From: JALYXV01 sp963791545 | GTDB lineage: Bacteria; Actinomycetota; Acidimicrobiia; Acidimicrobiales; Palsa-688 | Length of the DNA stretch: 64,000 bases | Reading direction: 5' to 3' | Assembly (NCBI GenBank): GCA_963791545.1 | Contig: CAWBSR010000018.1 | Location: 416,645 to 480,644, forward strand | In this document: positions 45,204 through 54,197 of the stretch, piece after piece | Numbering within the stretch: position 1 is the stretch's first letter | How the letters are laid out: each line of letters starts with the position of its first letter | The notes under the pieces: generated by a model | The model's input: only the letters and a program-made list of their open reading frames with translations | Databases searched by the model: none | Told to the model about the DNA's origin: nothing | Made by a program: the position numbers and the translations under genes

Positions 45204-46210
45204 GGGAGGCCCGAGGAGCTGGGGGAGGTACCGGCCCCGCCGGTGATCACCAGGTCCAAGGCCCGGTCGATGGCTCCCGCGAAGTCCTTGGGCCGGACCA
45301 GCCAGGCGTTGTGGGCGCCGTCGATGTGAACCAACCGGCAGCCCCGCAGGGCGCCGGCCAGCTGCAGCTGGCGTTTGGCCCGGATGAGCCGGTCCCGATC
45401 TGTCACGACCACCGCGGTCGGGACGCTGACCTGGGCGACCAGCGCCCGGGCGTCGAAGCGGGCCAGGGCCTTACCCGCCAGGCCGATATCGGATGCATCG
45501 CCCCGCCGGACCTCAGCTTTGACCCATCCCTGGTAGGGGAGTAGGTCGGGCGACTCCTCGACCGCGTGGCGCAGGTACCGCTCCGTCAAGCCCCGGGGCG
45601 CGCCGAAGCGCAGCCCGACCTCGACGACCGCCATCGAGGCCCAGAGCAGCCGTTCCCACCAGCTGCTGCGCCATTGGAGGCCGGTCGACATCAACACCAG
45701 GCCTGCCACCGCCTCGGGGTGGCGGCTGGCGCAGAGCAGGGCCAGCGACCCGCCCATCGAGTAGCCGACGAGCACCGCCGGGGCGCCCCCCAGGGTCCCG
45801 ATGAGCCCCGCGATGTCGTCGGCTGCGGCCTCCAGGGTGAATGGCTTCTCGCTGCGCAGTCCCCGCCCATGGCCACGGATATCGGTCGCCACGACCCGGC
45901 CGTGCCGGGCCGCGACGTCGTATCCACCCGCGAACCAATTGAGGTCGGCGCTGAGGGCCCACCCATGGAGCAGCACGATGACCGGACCTCCCGGGTCGCC
46001 CTCCAACTCTCGGACGAACATCTCGCCCCGCCCTTCGACCGCGACCACGCGGCCGACGGGTAGGGGAGGGGGGAGGGGATCCTGGAGGTCTGCGGCTTCC
46101 AGTCGCCGGAGGACGCGGGGTAGGCGGCGGAGGTCCTCCCGGATATTCATGGGCGCCGCCCGGGGACGGCCAAACTGGTCGGGGTCGAGCCGTCTCGTCA
46201 TGTTCGGCAT
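45200..46210 (-). CDS. alpha/beta fold hydrolase
   Basis: A 336-residue alpha/beta hydrolase. The oxyanion motif is LLHGWALSADLNWF, the nucleophile elbow is VGYSMGGSLAL (Ser), and the acid is probably in VVTDRDRLI. The catalytic His is in HIDGAHNAWLVRP. ATG 46210 with GGAAAGG upstream is preferred; ATG 46201 is possible. The substrate is not evident. Its stop overlaps the metallophosphoesterase stop by 3 bp, and it is divergent from the DUF1003 gene. Confidence 0.87.
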   Translation of the reverse strand: MPNMTRRLDPDQFGRPRAAPMNIREDLRRLPRVLRRLEAADLQDPLPPPLPVGRVVAVEGRGEMFVRELEGDPGGPVIVLLHGWALSADLNWFAGGYDVAARHGRVVATDIRGHGRGLRSEKPFTLEAAADDIAGLIGTLGGAPAVLVGYSMGGSLALLCASRHPEAVAGLVLMSTGLQWRSSWWERLLWASMAVVEVGLRFGAPRGLTERYLRHAVEESPDLLPYQGWVKAEVRRGDASDIGLAGKALARFDARALVAQVSVPTAVVVTDRDRLIRAKRQLQLAGALRGCRLVHIDGAHNAWLVRPKDFAGAIDRALDLVITGGAGTSPSSSGLP

Positions 46211-46319
46211 CACCTTTCCACAAAGGTGGCCAGCTGACTCATGGTGCGCGCGAACGCGGGACAGGGTTTCTAAGCGGGTTGCAACACCACCACCGCCGTC
46301 AGGCGTGGCACCGTAGGGC

Positions 46320-46832
46320 ATGCCCGAGATCACCTGCCCCGCCTGTCGTGCCATCGATCGCGCCGATGGCGTCGAAGACGGCAACCTCTTCAAGATCGAC
46401 CACTACCACACCCGCAACGAGCGGACGGTCTTGCGAAGCCTGTTGCGGGCTCAGGACAAGGCGGCGGACGAGATCACGGACTTCGCGGGATCACTTCGCT
46501 TCGTCTATATCCACGCCTTGTGGTTTGGCGCGTGGATCGCGGTGAACGTGGGAGCCCTCGGGGTGGGCCTCGAGTTCGACAAGTTCCCGTTCGGCCTCCT
46601 CACCATGGTCGTCAGCCTGGAAGCGATCTTCCTGGCCACCTTCGTGATGGTGACCCAAAACCGTCAGGGGAAGCGAGCCGATATCCGCAGCCAGCTCGAT
46701 TTCGAGACGAATCTGCGGTCGGAGATCTGGTCGGTGCATATCGGTGAGGCGCTCGGGATCGACGTGGAGCACGTCGAGGGAGTCGTGCGGTTGGCGATCG
46801 AGGGTGCCACGGCGCACTTCGAGCATTCCTGA
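46320..46832 (+). CDS. DUF1003 membrane protein
   Basis: A 170-residue protein with an N-terminal CPAC motif, then two membrane segments (FVYIHALWFGAWIAVNVGAL and FGLLTMVVSLEAIFLATFVMV). Between and after them is the DUF1003 signature EFDKFPFGLLTMVVSLEAIF followed by MVTQNRQ and RADIRSQLDFE. The family is of unknown function in the cytoplasmic membrane. Confidence 0.88.
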   Translation: MPEITCPACRAIDRADGVEDGNLFKIDHYHTRNERTVLRSLLRAQDKAADEITDFAGSLRFVYIHALWFGAWIAVNVGALGVGLEFDKFPFGLLTMVVSLEAIFLATFVMVTQNRQGKRADIRSQLDFETNLRSEIWSVHIGEALGIDVEHVEGVVRLAIEGATAHFEHS

Positions 46833-46973
46833 GCCGTAGCCGGCCACGGTCAAGGTCACGGGGTCGGGGTGTCGGGTGTGGAGAATTTCCGGGGACCATG
46901 TCGAGAATCCGGAGTCTGCTCCGTCTCAGGGTGGATGCGGCCGCCCGGGCCTGCGTGACACAAGGAGATCACC

Positions 46974-47357
46974 ATGGCCAAGTACCTGTTGCTCAAGCAC
47001 TACCGAGGCGCCCCGGCGTCCGCCAACGATGTCCCAATGGACCAGTGGAGGCCCGACGAGGTCGAGGCACACATCGGGTACATGAACGACTTCGCAGCTC
47101 GCCTCGAGAGCAGTGGCGAGTTCATCGACGGGCAGGCGCTGTCGCCTGACGGGGTGTGGGTCCGCTCCGACGGCGACGGGCGCCCGCCGGTGACCGACGG
47201 CCCGTTCGCCGAGACGAAGGATCTGATCGCGGGATGGATGGTGATCGACGTCGACAGCTACGAGCGGGCGATCGAGCTCGCCGGTGAGCTGTCGGCAGCA
47301 CCTGGAGCCGGCGGCGAATCGATCCAAGAATGGCTGGAGCTCCTCGTGTTCAACTAG
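46974..47357 (+). CDS. YCII/DGPF-domain protein, C-terminus altered by fusion
   Basis: A 127-residue small dimeric alpha+beta barrel protein. The DGPF signature is present (PPVTDGPFAETKDLIAGWMV), followed by AIELAGELSAAPGAGG. AAGGAGA lies 5 bp before the ATG. Family members normally end ...EWLEVRPF or similar; here EWLE is followed by LLVFN and a stop. That tail matches the (Y)LVFNEGYSG motif of the ECF sigma factor usually encoded next to such genes. So a deletion has joined the two, and only a few native C-terminal residues are lost. The protein may still fold. Confidence 0.8.
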   Translation: MAKYLLLKHYRGAPASANDVPMDQWRPDEVEAHIGYMNDFAARLESSGEFIDGQALSPDGVWVRSDGDGRPPVTDGPFAETKDLIAGWMVIDVDSYERAIELAGELSAAPGAGGESIQEWLELLVFN

Positions 47358-47989
47358 GGCTATTCCGGCGACGTCGATCTCGCGGCCGAGGCGATCCGGC
47401 TGACCCGGCAACTGGCGACCTTGGTGGACAACCCCGAAGTCGACGGTTACTCGCCCTGATGTTGCTGCACCATGGTCGCCGGCGCAGCCGCACCCGACCG
47501 GACGGAAGCATCGTGCCTCTCGCCGATCAGGACCGCAGCCAGTGGGACACCGCGCTCATCACCGAGGGAATCGACATCGCACAAGCTGCGCGGGCGCGCG
47601 AACAGCCCGGCGAGTACCAGGCGCAAGCGGCGATCGCAGCGCTCCACGCCGACGCCCCGCGTGTCGAGGAGACCGACTGGGTCCAGATCGTGGAGTGGTA
47701 CGACGAACTACTCCGCTTCGCCGACACTTCGATAGTCCGGCTCAACCGTGCCGTCGCAGTCGGCGAGGCGGATGGCGCGCCGGCTGGGTTGGCGGCCCTG
47801 GCCGAGGTCGACGAAAACGTCCCGCGACGCCAAGCGGTCGCCGCGTATCTCCACGAGAAGAATGGCGATCTCGAACTCGCCGCCCGGCTTTATGCCGACG
47901 CAGCTCGCAATGCACCGAACGTCGCAGAACGCGACCACCAGACGCGCCAGGCAGCGCGACTCAACCAGGTACTGCGCCACCAGAGATGA
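47340..47989 (+). pseudogene. ECF sigma factor C-terminal remnant (DUF6596 type)
   Basis: Only the C-terminal part of a SigI/ECF sigma factor with the DUF6596 region remains. The first piece reads LVFN-stop-GYSGDVDLAAEAIRLTRQLA; the stop TAG at 47355 replaces an expected Glu codon GAG. Near 47450 a 1-nt loss shifts frame, after which LLALMLLHHGRR, ITEGIDIAQAARAREQPGEY, and EWYDELLRFADTSIVRLNRAVAVG continue intact to 47989. The DNA-binding sigma-2 and sigma-4 regions are absent. Genes of this type normally follow a YCII gene, as here. Confidence 0.8.
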
Positions 47990-48260
47990 CCTCGATGACC
48001 GCCGGCGGCTGTGGCGCGTGCCCGGCTGGCACTCTGCTGCGAGGGAGGGCAACAGACTTGCTTCGAGAGACGGGCGTTGGGGCGGCGAGCTCGGGTGCCC
48101 CAGCGCCGGGCGTCCTCGACCCCCGACAAGGATGCCCCGCAGCGGCGGTTCGCCTGATACCAGCCGTCCGCCCACGAGGATTCGGAGCACCCGTTGCTCG
48201 GTCGGGGATAGGGTTGCGGTCCGTCGACGGGGGCCTCCGACGACGTACCGGGAGAGCAAT

Positions 48261-48722
48261 ATGAGTTATGCGGTGGACTTCGTCAACGTCTCCACCATCG
48301 GCCTGGAGTCGTCGCCGGTAGCGCCGGCACTGGCCGGGCTCCGGGCGAACGAGGCTCGCTACTTCAAGAACAAGTATGACCACGTGTTCACGGTCGAACC
48401 GGCCGCCGAGGCCAAGGAGGCCATCGACTGGGTCCAGCGCATCCTCAAGGATGAGCGAGACATCGTCATCGCTTCGCCTCCCCTCGAGGTGACGGCGTTC
48501 CAAGTCGAGGACATCCGGTGGACCTACGTGTTCTACGAGAGCGGGCTGTCGATCAACGTGCTCTATCAACTCGACGAACCGAAGAAGCGAGCGGTCGGGT
48601 TCAAGCTCTCCGAAGGGATGGATGTCCCCGTCGAGCTCGGCTCGTTCAACTTCGCGAGACAGAAGTCGAAGCTGGCGGGCACGATCCGCGGTTCGTATTT
48701 CGTGATCAAGGGCGAGTACTGA
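48261..48722 (+). CDS. hypothetical protein
   Basis: A 153-residue protein without a family I recognise. GGGAGAG lies 4 bp before the ATG; the frame is open upstream but that part looks random. It has no signal or membrane segment. It looks like a compact soluble alpha/beta protein: VDFVNVSTIGLESSPVAPAL, IDWVQRILKDERDIVI, IRWTYVFYESGLSINVLYQL, and FARQKSKLAGTIRGSYFVIK. The 271 bp before it hold nothing I can assign. Confidence 0.65.
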   Translation: MSYAVDFVNVSTIGLESSPVAPALAGLRANEARYFKNKYDHVFTVEPAAEAKEAIDWVQRILKDERDIVIASPPLEVTAFQVEDIRWTYVFYESGLSINVLYQLDEPKKRAVGFKLSEGMDVPVELGSFNFARQKSKLAGTIRGSYFVIKGEY

Positions 48723-48763
48723 GTTCGTCGAGCCTCCCAGTGACGAGGGTAAGTTCTCGCTCT

Positions 48764-48827
48764 TCAACCAAGTGGTTGACAACGTCGAGCCATCGGCGTA
48801 GGGTTTGTATTCAACCATTCAGTTGAA
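48764..48827 (+). promoter_or_regulatory. promoter with two ArsR-type operators
   Basis: TTGACA (48776-48781) and TAGGGT (48799-48804) are 17 bp apart. Operator 1, TCAACCA-AG-TGGTTGA (48764-48779), is a perfect inverted repeat overlapping the -35. Operator 2, TTCAAC-N6-GTTGAA (48810-48827), covers the expected start site. Both share the CAACC/GGTTG half-site. They lie just before the ArsR gene at 48839, so autoregulation is likely. Confidence 0.7.
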
Positions 48828-48838
48828 CAAGGAGGTCT

Positions 48839-49210
48839 GTGGCCCACGACCAGCTATCCCGAGTCTTCGCCGCTCTCGCCGATCCGACGAGGCGCGACAT
48901 GGTTTCCCGCCTGGCCGCAGGCGACGCCACCGTCGGGGACCTGGCCGATCCCTACGACGTCTCCGTCCAAGCGGTGTCCAAGCACATCAAGGTGCTGACC
49001 GATGCCGGCCTGGTGAGCCAGAGCAAAGATGCCCAGCGGCGGCCGTGCCACCTCGAAGCGGAGGTTTTCGACCTGATGACGAAGTGGATCGAGCGGTACC
49101 GCCAACAGGCGCAGGCACGCTACGACCGCCTGGACACTGTCCTGGCCGAGATGCGCGGCGACCAACAACCCATCAATCAACGGCACCGACAGCAAGGAGC
49201 AGCGTCATGA
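48839..49210 (+). CDS. ArsR family transcriptional regulator (cassette 1)
   Basis: A 123-residue winged-helix repressor: FAALADPTRRDMVSRLAAGD, the recognition helix in VSVQAVSKHIKVLTDAGLV, and the wing SQSKDAQRRPCHLEA. No Cys metal-binding pair (CxC) is present on the recognition helix, so it is not a typical arsenic or metal sensor. It is the class that pairs with SRPBCC proteins. GTG start with a perfect AAGGAGGT SD. It overlaps the next gene by 4 bp and probably binds the inverted repeats upstream. Confidence 0.9.
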   Translation: MAHDQLSRVFAALADPTRRDMVSRLAAGDATVGDLADPYDVSVQAVSKHIKVLTDAGLVSQSKDAQRRPCHLEAEVFDLMTKWIERYRQQAQARYDRLDTVLAEMRGDQQPINQRHRQQGAAS

Positions 49211-49695
49211 ACGCCGCCAGTAACCGCAACCAGGTCTCGATCGAGGCCGACCCCGCCCTGCCCGTCATCCGCATCACCCGCGACTTCGACGCCACCCCGG
49301 CGCTGTTGATGCGGGCCCATACCGATCCCGAGCTGTTCGCTCGCTGGGTCGGACCCAACGGGATGGAGACCAAGATCCTCGATTGGGACGCCACCACCGG
49401 CGGCCGCTGGCGGTATGTCGCCGGGCGCGAGGGCGAGGAGTACGGCTTCCACGGCTGCTTTCACGACGTTGGTGAGGAACGCATCGTGCAGACCTTCACG
49501 TTCGACGGTCAGCCCGATGGCGTCGCCCTTCAGACTCTGCGTTTCGAGGACCTCGGCGACGGCCGAACGCGACTGCACGCGCAGTCGTTGGTGGACAGCT
49601 TCGAGGACCGCGACCAGTGGCTGGCCAGCGGCATGGAGACCGGCGTCGACGAGGGCTACGCCAAGCTCGACGACCTCGTCGCCGACCTGCGATGA
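49207..49695 (+). CDS. SRPBCC/AHSA1 domain protein (cassette 1)
   Basis: A 162-residue START-like fold protein. The hallmark opening ITRDFDATPALLMRAHTDPELFARW and GGRWRYVAGREGEEYGFHGCF match AHSA1/COG3832 proteins that bind hydrophobic ligands. ATGA overlaps with the ArsR gene and again with the following TIGR03086-type gene, so all three are one unit. The ligand is unknown. Confidence 0.9.
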   Translation: MNAASNRNQVSIEADPALPVIRITRDFDATPALLMRAHTDPELFARWVGPNGMETKILDWDATTGGRWRYVAGREGEEYGFHGCFHDVGEERIVQTFTFDGQPDGVALQTLRFEDLGDGRTRLHAQSLVDSFEDRDQWLASGMETGVDEGYAKLDDLVADLR

Positions 49696-50246
49696 GCAAC
49701 CCCGCCGACGAGCATCGGCGCGTCGCCAGAGCGTTCACAACGACGGTGGAAGGCACCGACCCGGAGGCGTGGAACCGGCCGGCGCCGCCAGAAGGCTGGG
49801 TCGCCCGCGACGTCGTCCGCCACCTCGTCGAGTGGTTCCCGGCCTTCCTGGAGGGAGCGGTAGGGATCACGCTGACGGCGGGACCGTCGGTCGACGACGA
49901 CCCCGTCGGCGCCTGGCGTACCCAGACCGACGCCGTGCAGGAACTCCTCGACGACGCGGATACTGCCGAGCGGGAGCACGATCTCCCTCACATCGGCCGC
50001 ATGCCGCTCGGGCAAGCGATCGACATGATCTACGTCAGTGACGTGTTCCTGCACCGCTGGGATCTTGCCCGAGCCACCGGCCAGGACGAGACTCTGGACG
50101 CCGACAAGTGCGCCGCGATGCTCGAGGGCATGCTGCCGATGGACGAGGTGCTGCGCCAGAGCGGCCATTACGGACCGCGCGTCCACGTCCCCGACGACGC
50201 AGACGTCCAGACCAAACTGCTGGCGTTCATCGGTCGCACGCCATAG
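49692..50246 (+). CDS. TIGR03086/DinB-like maleylpyruvate-isomerase-fold protein
   Basis: A 184-residue helical protein. It has the pattern W-x-x-x-DVVxHLVEW near residue 36 (WVARDVVRHLVEWFPAFLEG) and IYVSDVFLHRWDLARATGQD. These carry the three His/Asp positions typical of mycothiol-dependent metal-binding (DinB-like) proteins. It is third in the ArsR-SRPBCC operon, joined by an ATGA overlap. This suggests a mycothiol-linked detoxification function, by inference. Confidence 0.82.
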   Translation: MSNPADEHRRVARAFTTTVEGTDPEAWNRPAPPEGWVARDVVRHLVEWFPAFLEGAVGITLTAGPSVDDDPVGAWRTQTDAVQELLDDADTAEREHDLPHIGRMPLGQAIDMIYVSDVFLHRWDLARATGQDETLDADKCAAMLEGMLPMDEVLRQSGHYGPRVHVPDDADVQTKLLAFIGRTP

Positions 50247-50351
50247 ACGCTCCGGCGCGGTCGAAGGCGGCGGCCCCCCCTTTATCGCCGGCGGCGACGG
50301 CGCGACCTACATCGGCGTAAGGTGACGCGCCCGACTGCGACGGGGTGTGCG

Positions 50352-50780
50352 ATGGGAAGCGAACCGACGGCGCCGGCGGTCCAAGATCCCGGGCCCTTCT
50401 ATCACGGCACGAGGACCGGCCTGACGCCGGGCGACCTGCTGCAACCCGGATACCGTTCCAACTTCGGCGAGCGGAGGAAGGCGAACTACGTCTACTTGAC
50501 CGCAACCTTGGATGCGGCCACGTGGGGAGCGGAACTGGCCGTCGGCGAGGGGCCCGGGCGGATCTACCAAGTGGAACCCACCGGCCCAATCGAGGATGAC
50601 CCCAACCTCACCGACAAGAAGTTCCCCGGGAACCCGACGAGGTCCTACCGCACCCGGCAGCCGCTGCGCGTGGTTGGCGAGATCTTGAGCTGGGAGCCGC
50701 ACGCGCCCGAGACACTGCAAGGCATGCGCAACCACCTTGAGGAGCTCAAGCGCCTCGGCGTCGAGGCGATCAACGACTAG
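50352..50780 (+). CDS. arr: rifampin ADP-ribosyltransferase (Arr)
   Basis: About 142 residues from ATG 50352 (GTG 50322 would add ten). The Arr hallmarks are in order: FYHGTRTGLTPGDLLQPG, NYVYLTATLDAATWGAELA, GRIYQVEPTGPIEDDPNLTD and KKFPGNPTRSYRTRQPLRVV. The closing LGVEAIND also matches. The enzyme moves ADP-ribose from NAD to the C23 hydroxyl of rifamycins and inactivates them. Length (about 140) is full and no motif is broken, so it should be active. Chromosomal arr genes are common in soil actinobacteria. Confidence 0.93.
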   Translation: MGSEPTAPAVQDPGPFYHGTRTGLTPGDLLQPGYRSNFGERRKANYVYLTATLDAATWGAELAVGEGPGRIYQVEPTGPIEDDPNLTDKKFPGNPTRSYRTRQPLRVVGEILSWEPHAPETLQGMRNHLEELKRLGVEAIND

Positions 50781-50929
50781 AGCCCAGGGAGAGGCAGAAG
50801 GGCGTTCGACCTGAACATGGCTCGTGGCCCCCACGAGCCCGTTCGCATCGAGGTTGGCGGTGACGACACTGCCGCAGTCGATGCAGACGATCGAGTCGGG
50901 GAACGGCCATTCTCATAGCATCATCGGCA

Positions 50930-51475
50930 ATGGATCCTCTCGTTGCCCACCAGCGAGCCCAGGACGTCTTCGCCGCGGTCCTCGCGGCCACCCCGCCCGA
51001 CCGACTCTCCGCGCCGTCGCCCTGCGCCGGTTGGGACGCGCAGGCGGTCATCGACCATGTGCTGGGGGGGAACCAGCTCGTCCAGCGCCGGGCCGGGCGG
51101 GAGCCGGCGCCGCTTCCGCCCGAGATGCAGGCGGCCTATGCCCAAGCGGCCGCGGCCGCCCACCAGGTCTTCGCGGCGCCTGACGGGCTCACCCGCGTCT
51201 TCGATACGGCGGTGGGGTCGATCCCGGGAACAGTGTTCATCGGCCTGCGGACCATCGACGGCTTGATCCACGCCTGGGACCTGGCGGTGGCCACTGGCCA
51301 GTCGGCCGACCTCGACTCCGAGCTCGCCGTCCACTGCCTCGGCGTTGCCCAGCGGTTGATGGCGCCGCAGTTTCGCGGGCCGGGCCGGGCCTTCGACGAC
51401 GAGCAGCCGTGCCCCCCCGGCCGCCCGGCCGCCGACCGGCTGGCCGCCTACCTCGGTCGCTCATTGGCCGCCTGA
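50930..51475 (+). CDS. TIGR03086 family metal-binding protein
   Basis: A 181-residue mycothiol-type DinB-fold protein. It has SPCAGWDAQAVIDHVLGGNQ with the first metal His, and FIGLRTIDGLIHAWDLAVATGQ with the HxWD motif. The C-terminal RLMAPQFRGPGRAFDDEQP is the usual TIGR03086 ending. It is a second member of the same superfamily as the 49692 gene, but more typical in sequence. It stands alone between arr and a minus-strand MBL gene. Confidence 0.88.
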   Translation: MDPLVAHQRAQDVFAAVLAATPPDRLSAPSPCAGWDAQAVIDHVLGGNQLVQRRAGREPAPLPPEMQAAYAQAAAAAHQVFAAPDGLTRVFDTAVGSIPGTVFIGLRTIDGLIHAWDLAVATGQSADLDSELAVHCLGVAQRLMAPQFRGPGRAFDDEQPCPPGRPAADRLAAYLGRSLAA

Positions 51476-51524
51476 TTCCGCGGACAACCGATCCGATGTC
51501 ACTTCGCTGTGCGCAGGGGGCCGA

Positions 51525-52568
51525 TCACAGCTCGAAGCGGGTTCCAACGGTGTTTGGGATGAACGCCTCGCCGAACCGGGCACCGATGGCGTGCTGGGCC
51601 CGCCATCCGGTGCAATGAGCGGGGACGACGACACTCGGTGTCAAGGCGCTGAGGTCATCGAGGACGATCGGGATCAGCGGCTCGAACAGGGGCCCATTCA
51701 GATGGAACCCTCCCATCACGGCATACAAGGGGCGGTCCTTGGTCAGGCGCCGGGCGTAGCGGCAGATGTTGACCACTCCGGCGTGGCCGCAACCCGTGAT
51801 CACCAGCAGCCCTTTGTCCTTGATGTCAACGATGAGAGCCTGATCGTCGAGGACGAGCGGGTCCGGCTCCCAGCCACCGTCGCCCCACGCCTGCTGGGGA
51901 GGAAAGCCCGGCTCGTAGCCGGTGGTGCGAGGAACCTCGCCGGTCACCAGCAACGAGCGTTCGAACAAGAAGCTGGGTTGGCGCTCTTCCACCACCTCGA
52001 AGCCGGCGTCGGTGAGGGCCCGGCGGCTCGTGGTCGGGATCTCCATCGGGTCTCGCCCCGGTATCGCCACCCGGCGCCGCCGCCAAAAGTGCGGATGGAT
52101 CAGCACCGGCAGGTTCACTCTCCCCAAGCGCCGGATGAGCCCGTCGAGGCCCGTGGTGTGGTCGAAATGGCCGTGACTGCAAACGATCACCTCGATCTCG
52201 GACGGGTCGACGTCGAGTCGGCGCATGTTTTCGACCACCCCATCGGGGCTCGTCCCGGTATCGAAGAGGATCCGGTGCTGGCGGCCGTGTTTGGTGAGCG
52301 TCACCAACACCGAGAAGCCGTGCTCGGCGATCAACTGCTCGGGGGCGTCGCCTCCCTCCATTGTGGCCGCCGGCCGTCGATTCCCTGATAGGAGCGGCGC
52401 CCGGTGCGCGGGCCCCTGGTCGGGCATGAAGACGTCGGTCACGTTGTCCATCAGCGTCATCACGGTCACCGAGTCGACCGGTTCCAGATCGAAGATCACC
52501 GATGGCTCGACCTCGTGGAGGAGCTGGTGGCCATGGCCGTGGTGAGCCGGGGTGTCATCGGAGCACAT
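51525..52568 (-). CDS. MBL-fold metallohydrolase (RFA-P synthase-like)
   Basis: A 347-residue metallo-beta-lactamase-fold protein. Metal motifs are CSHGHFDHTTGLDGL, ITGCGHAGVVNICRYARRL and MGGFHL, with a final VVPAHCTGW. The opening VDSVTVMTLMDNVTDVF and these spacings resemble the COG1237 group related to the methanopterin RFA-P synthase, found in many bacteria with unknown substrate. ATG 52568 is preferred to the upstream TTG. The His-rich HHGHGHQLLHE near the N-terminus is unusual. Confidence 0.88.
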   Translation of the reverse strand: MCSDDTPAHHGHGHQLLHEVEPSVIFDLEPVDSVTVMTLMDNVTDVFMPDQGPAHRAPLLSGNRRPAATMEGGDAPEQLIAEHGFSVLVTLTKHGRQHRILFDTGTSPDGVVENMRRLDVDPSEIEVIVCSHGHFDHTTGLDGLIRRLGRVNLPVLIHPHFWRRRRVAIPGRDPMEIPTTSRRALTDAGFEVVEERQPSFLFERSLLVTGEVPRTTGYEPGFPPQQAWGDGGWEPDPLVLDDQALIVDIKDKGLLVITGCGHAGVVNICRYARRLTKDRPLYAVMGGFHLNGPLFEPLIPIVLDDLSALTPSVVVPAHCTGWRAQHAIGARFGEAFIPNTVGTRFEL

Positions 52569-52739
52569 CACACGATCATCGCCCAAGACAGGTCCCCCCG
52601 CGGCATCGACCAGTCGAGGCAGTAGCCCGGTCTCACTGCCGTATCCCTACCGAGCATCCCCATCCATGACACTGCAGACCGGCCTTGGGCACCGTGTCCA
52701 TTCACGAGGGACGACGTTCCCGACCGTGATGGGCGTGAT

Positions 52740-53092
52740 CTAGTTCCCAGGCCGAGACGCTGCGTCGGTAACCACAAAGACCAGCTCGTCGGCAAAGGTG
52801 CCATCGCGCCGGCCTCCAGTGAGCTCATGATGCGCCTCCAGTCGAAACCCGAGCCTTTCGAATAGCGCCCGGGTGCGGAGGTTTCCGACATCCAACACCG
52901 CGACTATCTGTTGGACCGGAGTTCCTGAAATCTCTGTTCCGAGCACGCCGCGTCGCTTTCCGGCTGCGGTGATTGCCAGCCCTGGTATCGGGCATTCTCC
53001 AGATCTGAGTGCGAGACCGAAAGACCGGGGGCGTCGCCCAGCGCCAACCGGTCAATCACCACCCCTTCTCCCACAATTGGCAGCTCGATCAT
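52740..53092 (-). pseudogene. GNAT acetyltransferase remnant
   Basis: Two pieces of one GNAT gene lie in different frames. The N-terminal piece (53092 downward) reads VIDRLALGDAPGLSVSHSDL then RYQGWQSP. The C-terminal piece (52946-52740) reads VQQIVAVLDVGNLRTRALFE then RLGFRLEAHHE. The middle acetyl-CoA-binding segment is missing, so an internal deletion plus frameshift has destroyed it. Confidence 0.65.
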
Positions 53093-53314
53093 CGAGGGAG
53101 TTTCACAGGAAAGGCCGATCGTCACAATCAGTGGCGCCGGCGGCGCAGCCGCCAGGCCCGTTTGCCAGCCCGATAGGCGCGCGATCCGTGCGGCATAGGG
53201 TCCGTGCGTGGATTGGTGGAACGCGGGGGACTCTCCCCTCCAGGGCGGCGGGTCAGGCCCTGTGCCGTGAGTCTCTGCTGGGGTCGCGGCCAACCGGCGT
53301 CGCTACGATTGGAC

Positions 53315-54197
53315 ATGGTCCTGCGGGTCAGAGGAGTTGCTCTACCGCAGGAGGTGTGGGTCGACCTGTGGATTGATGGTGATCGCCTTACCGGGGAGGC
53401 GGTCGCCGATGCCGACACGGTCGTCGACGGTGGATGGCTGCTTCCAGGTCTGGTCGACGTGCATACCCATCCTGGCGCCGACGAGCCGGGCGACAAGCTT
53501 GACGAAGGCATCCTTCGAAGCGACGGTCAGGCTCACCTTCACGCCGGTGTCACCCTCATTCGCGCACCGGGCTCGGCCGGCCGCCTCCCGGCGTGGTTCG
53601 GTCAGGACGCTGACGGGCCACGGGTGCAGTCAGCAGGTCCGTGGCTGGCGCCTCCCGGCCGGTTCTTCGAGGATTGGGGCCGGCGGGTTGAGGAGGTGGA
53701 TCTGGCTGATGCGGCGGTCGAAGAGGCCATGGCGTCTGGGGATTGGTGCAAGATCATTGTCGATTGGGGACCTGGTGACCCCGTGCTGAACGCCGAGGTG
53801 CTCACCGAGGTGGTCCGACGGGTCCATGCCGCGGGCGGCCGGGTAGCGGTGCACTCCCAGCAGGCCGACGGGGGGAGGGCGGTTCGTTTCGGGCGTTGAT
53901 GGCCTCGGTCCTCTCGCGGCTGCTGCCCACGAGGCCGGGTTCACCGTTCTGGCGGGAACGGACAGCTCTCCTCACGGCCGAGTTGCCGACGAGATCCGTC
54001 TTCTGGCGTCGGTCGGACTGCCCAACGAAGCGGCTCTCGGCGCCGGCTCCTGGTCCGCTCGAAGGTTCCTCGGATTTCCCGGTCTCGAAGAGGGGGCACA
54101 GGCTGACATCGTGTCCTATGACGACGATCCTCGGAAGGACCTGCGAATACTTGATCACCCCGCCCGGATCATCTTGCGGGGACAGGTGATCTCATGA
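53315..54197 (+). pseudogene. amidohydrolase remnant
   Basis: The N-terminal part (53315-53899) has VDGGWLLPGLVDVHTHPGAD with the HxH metal motif and VVRRVHAAGGRVAVHSQQAD. It then runs into a stop. The C-terminal part is in another frame from about 53913: LAAAAHEAGFTVLAGTDSSP, VADEIRLLASVGLPNEAALG, ADIVSYDDDPRKDLRILDHP, ending at 54197. The central ~60-80 residues, including an expected EHG-type metal ligand, are missing. So this is an internal deletion with a frame change, and it is non-functional. Confidence 0.8.

Noticed and set aside
50781..50929. A minus-strand zinc-ribbon-like reading (VCIDCGSVVTANLDANG)
   Set aside because: No start codon in frame before an upstream stop and no second CxxC; too little to call a gene.
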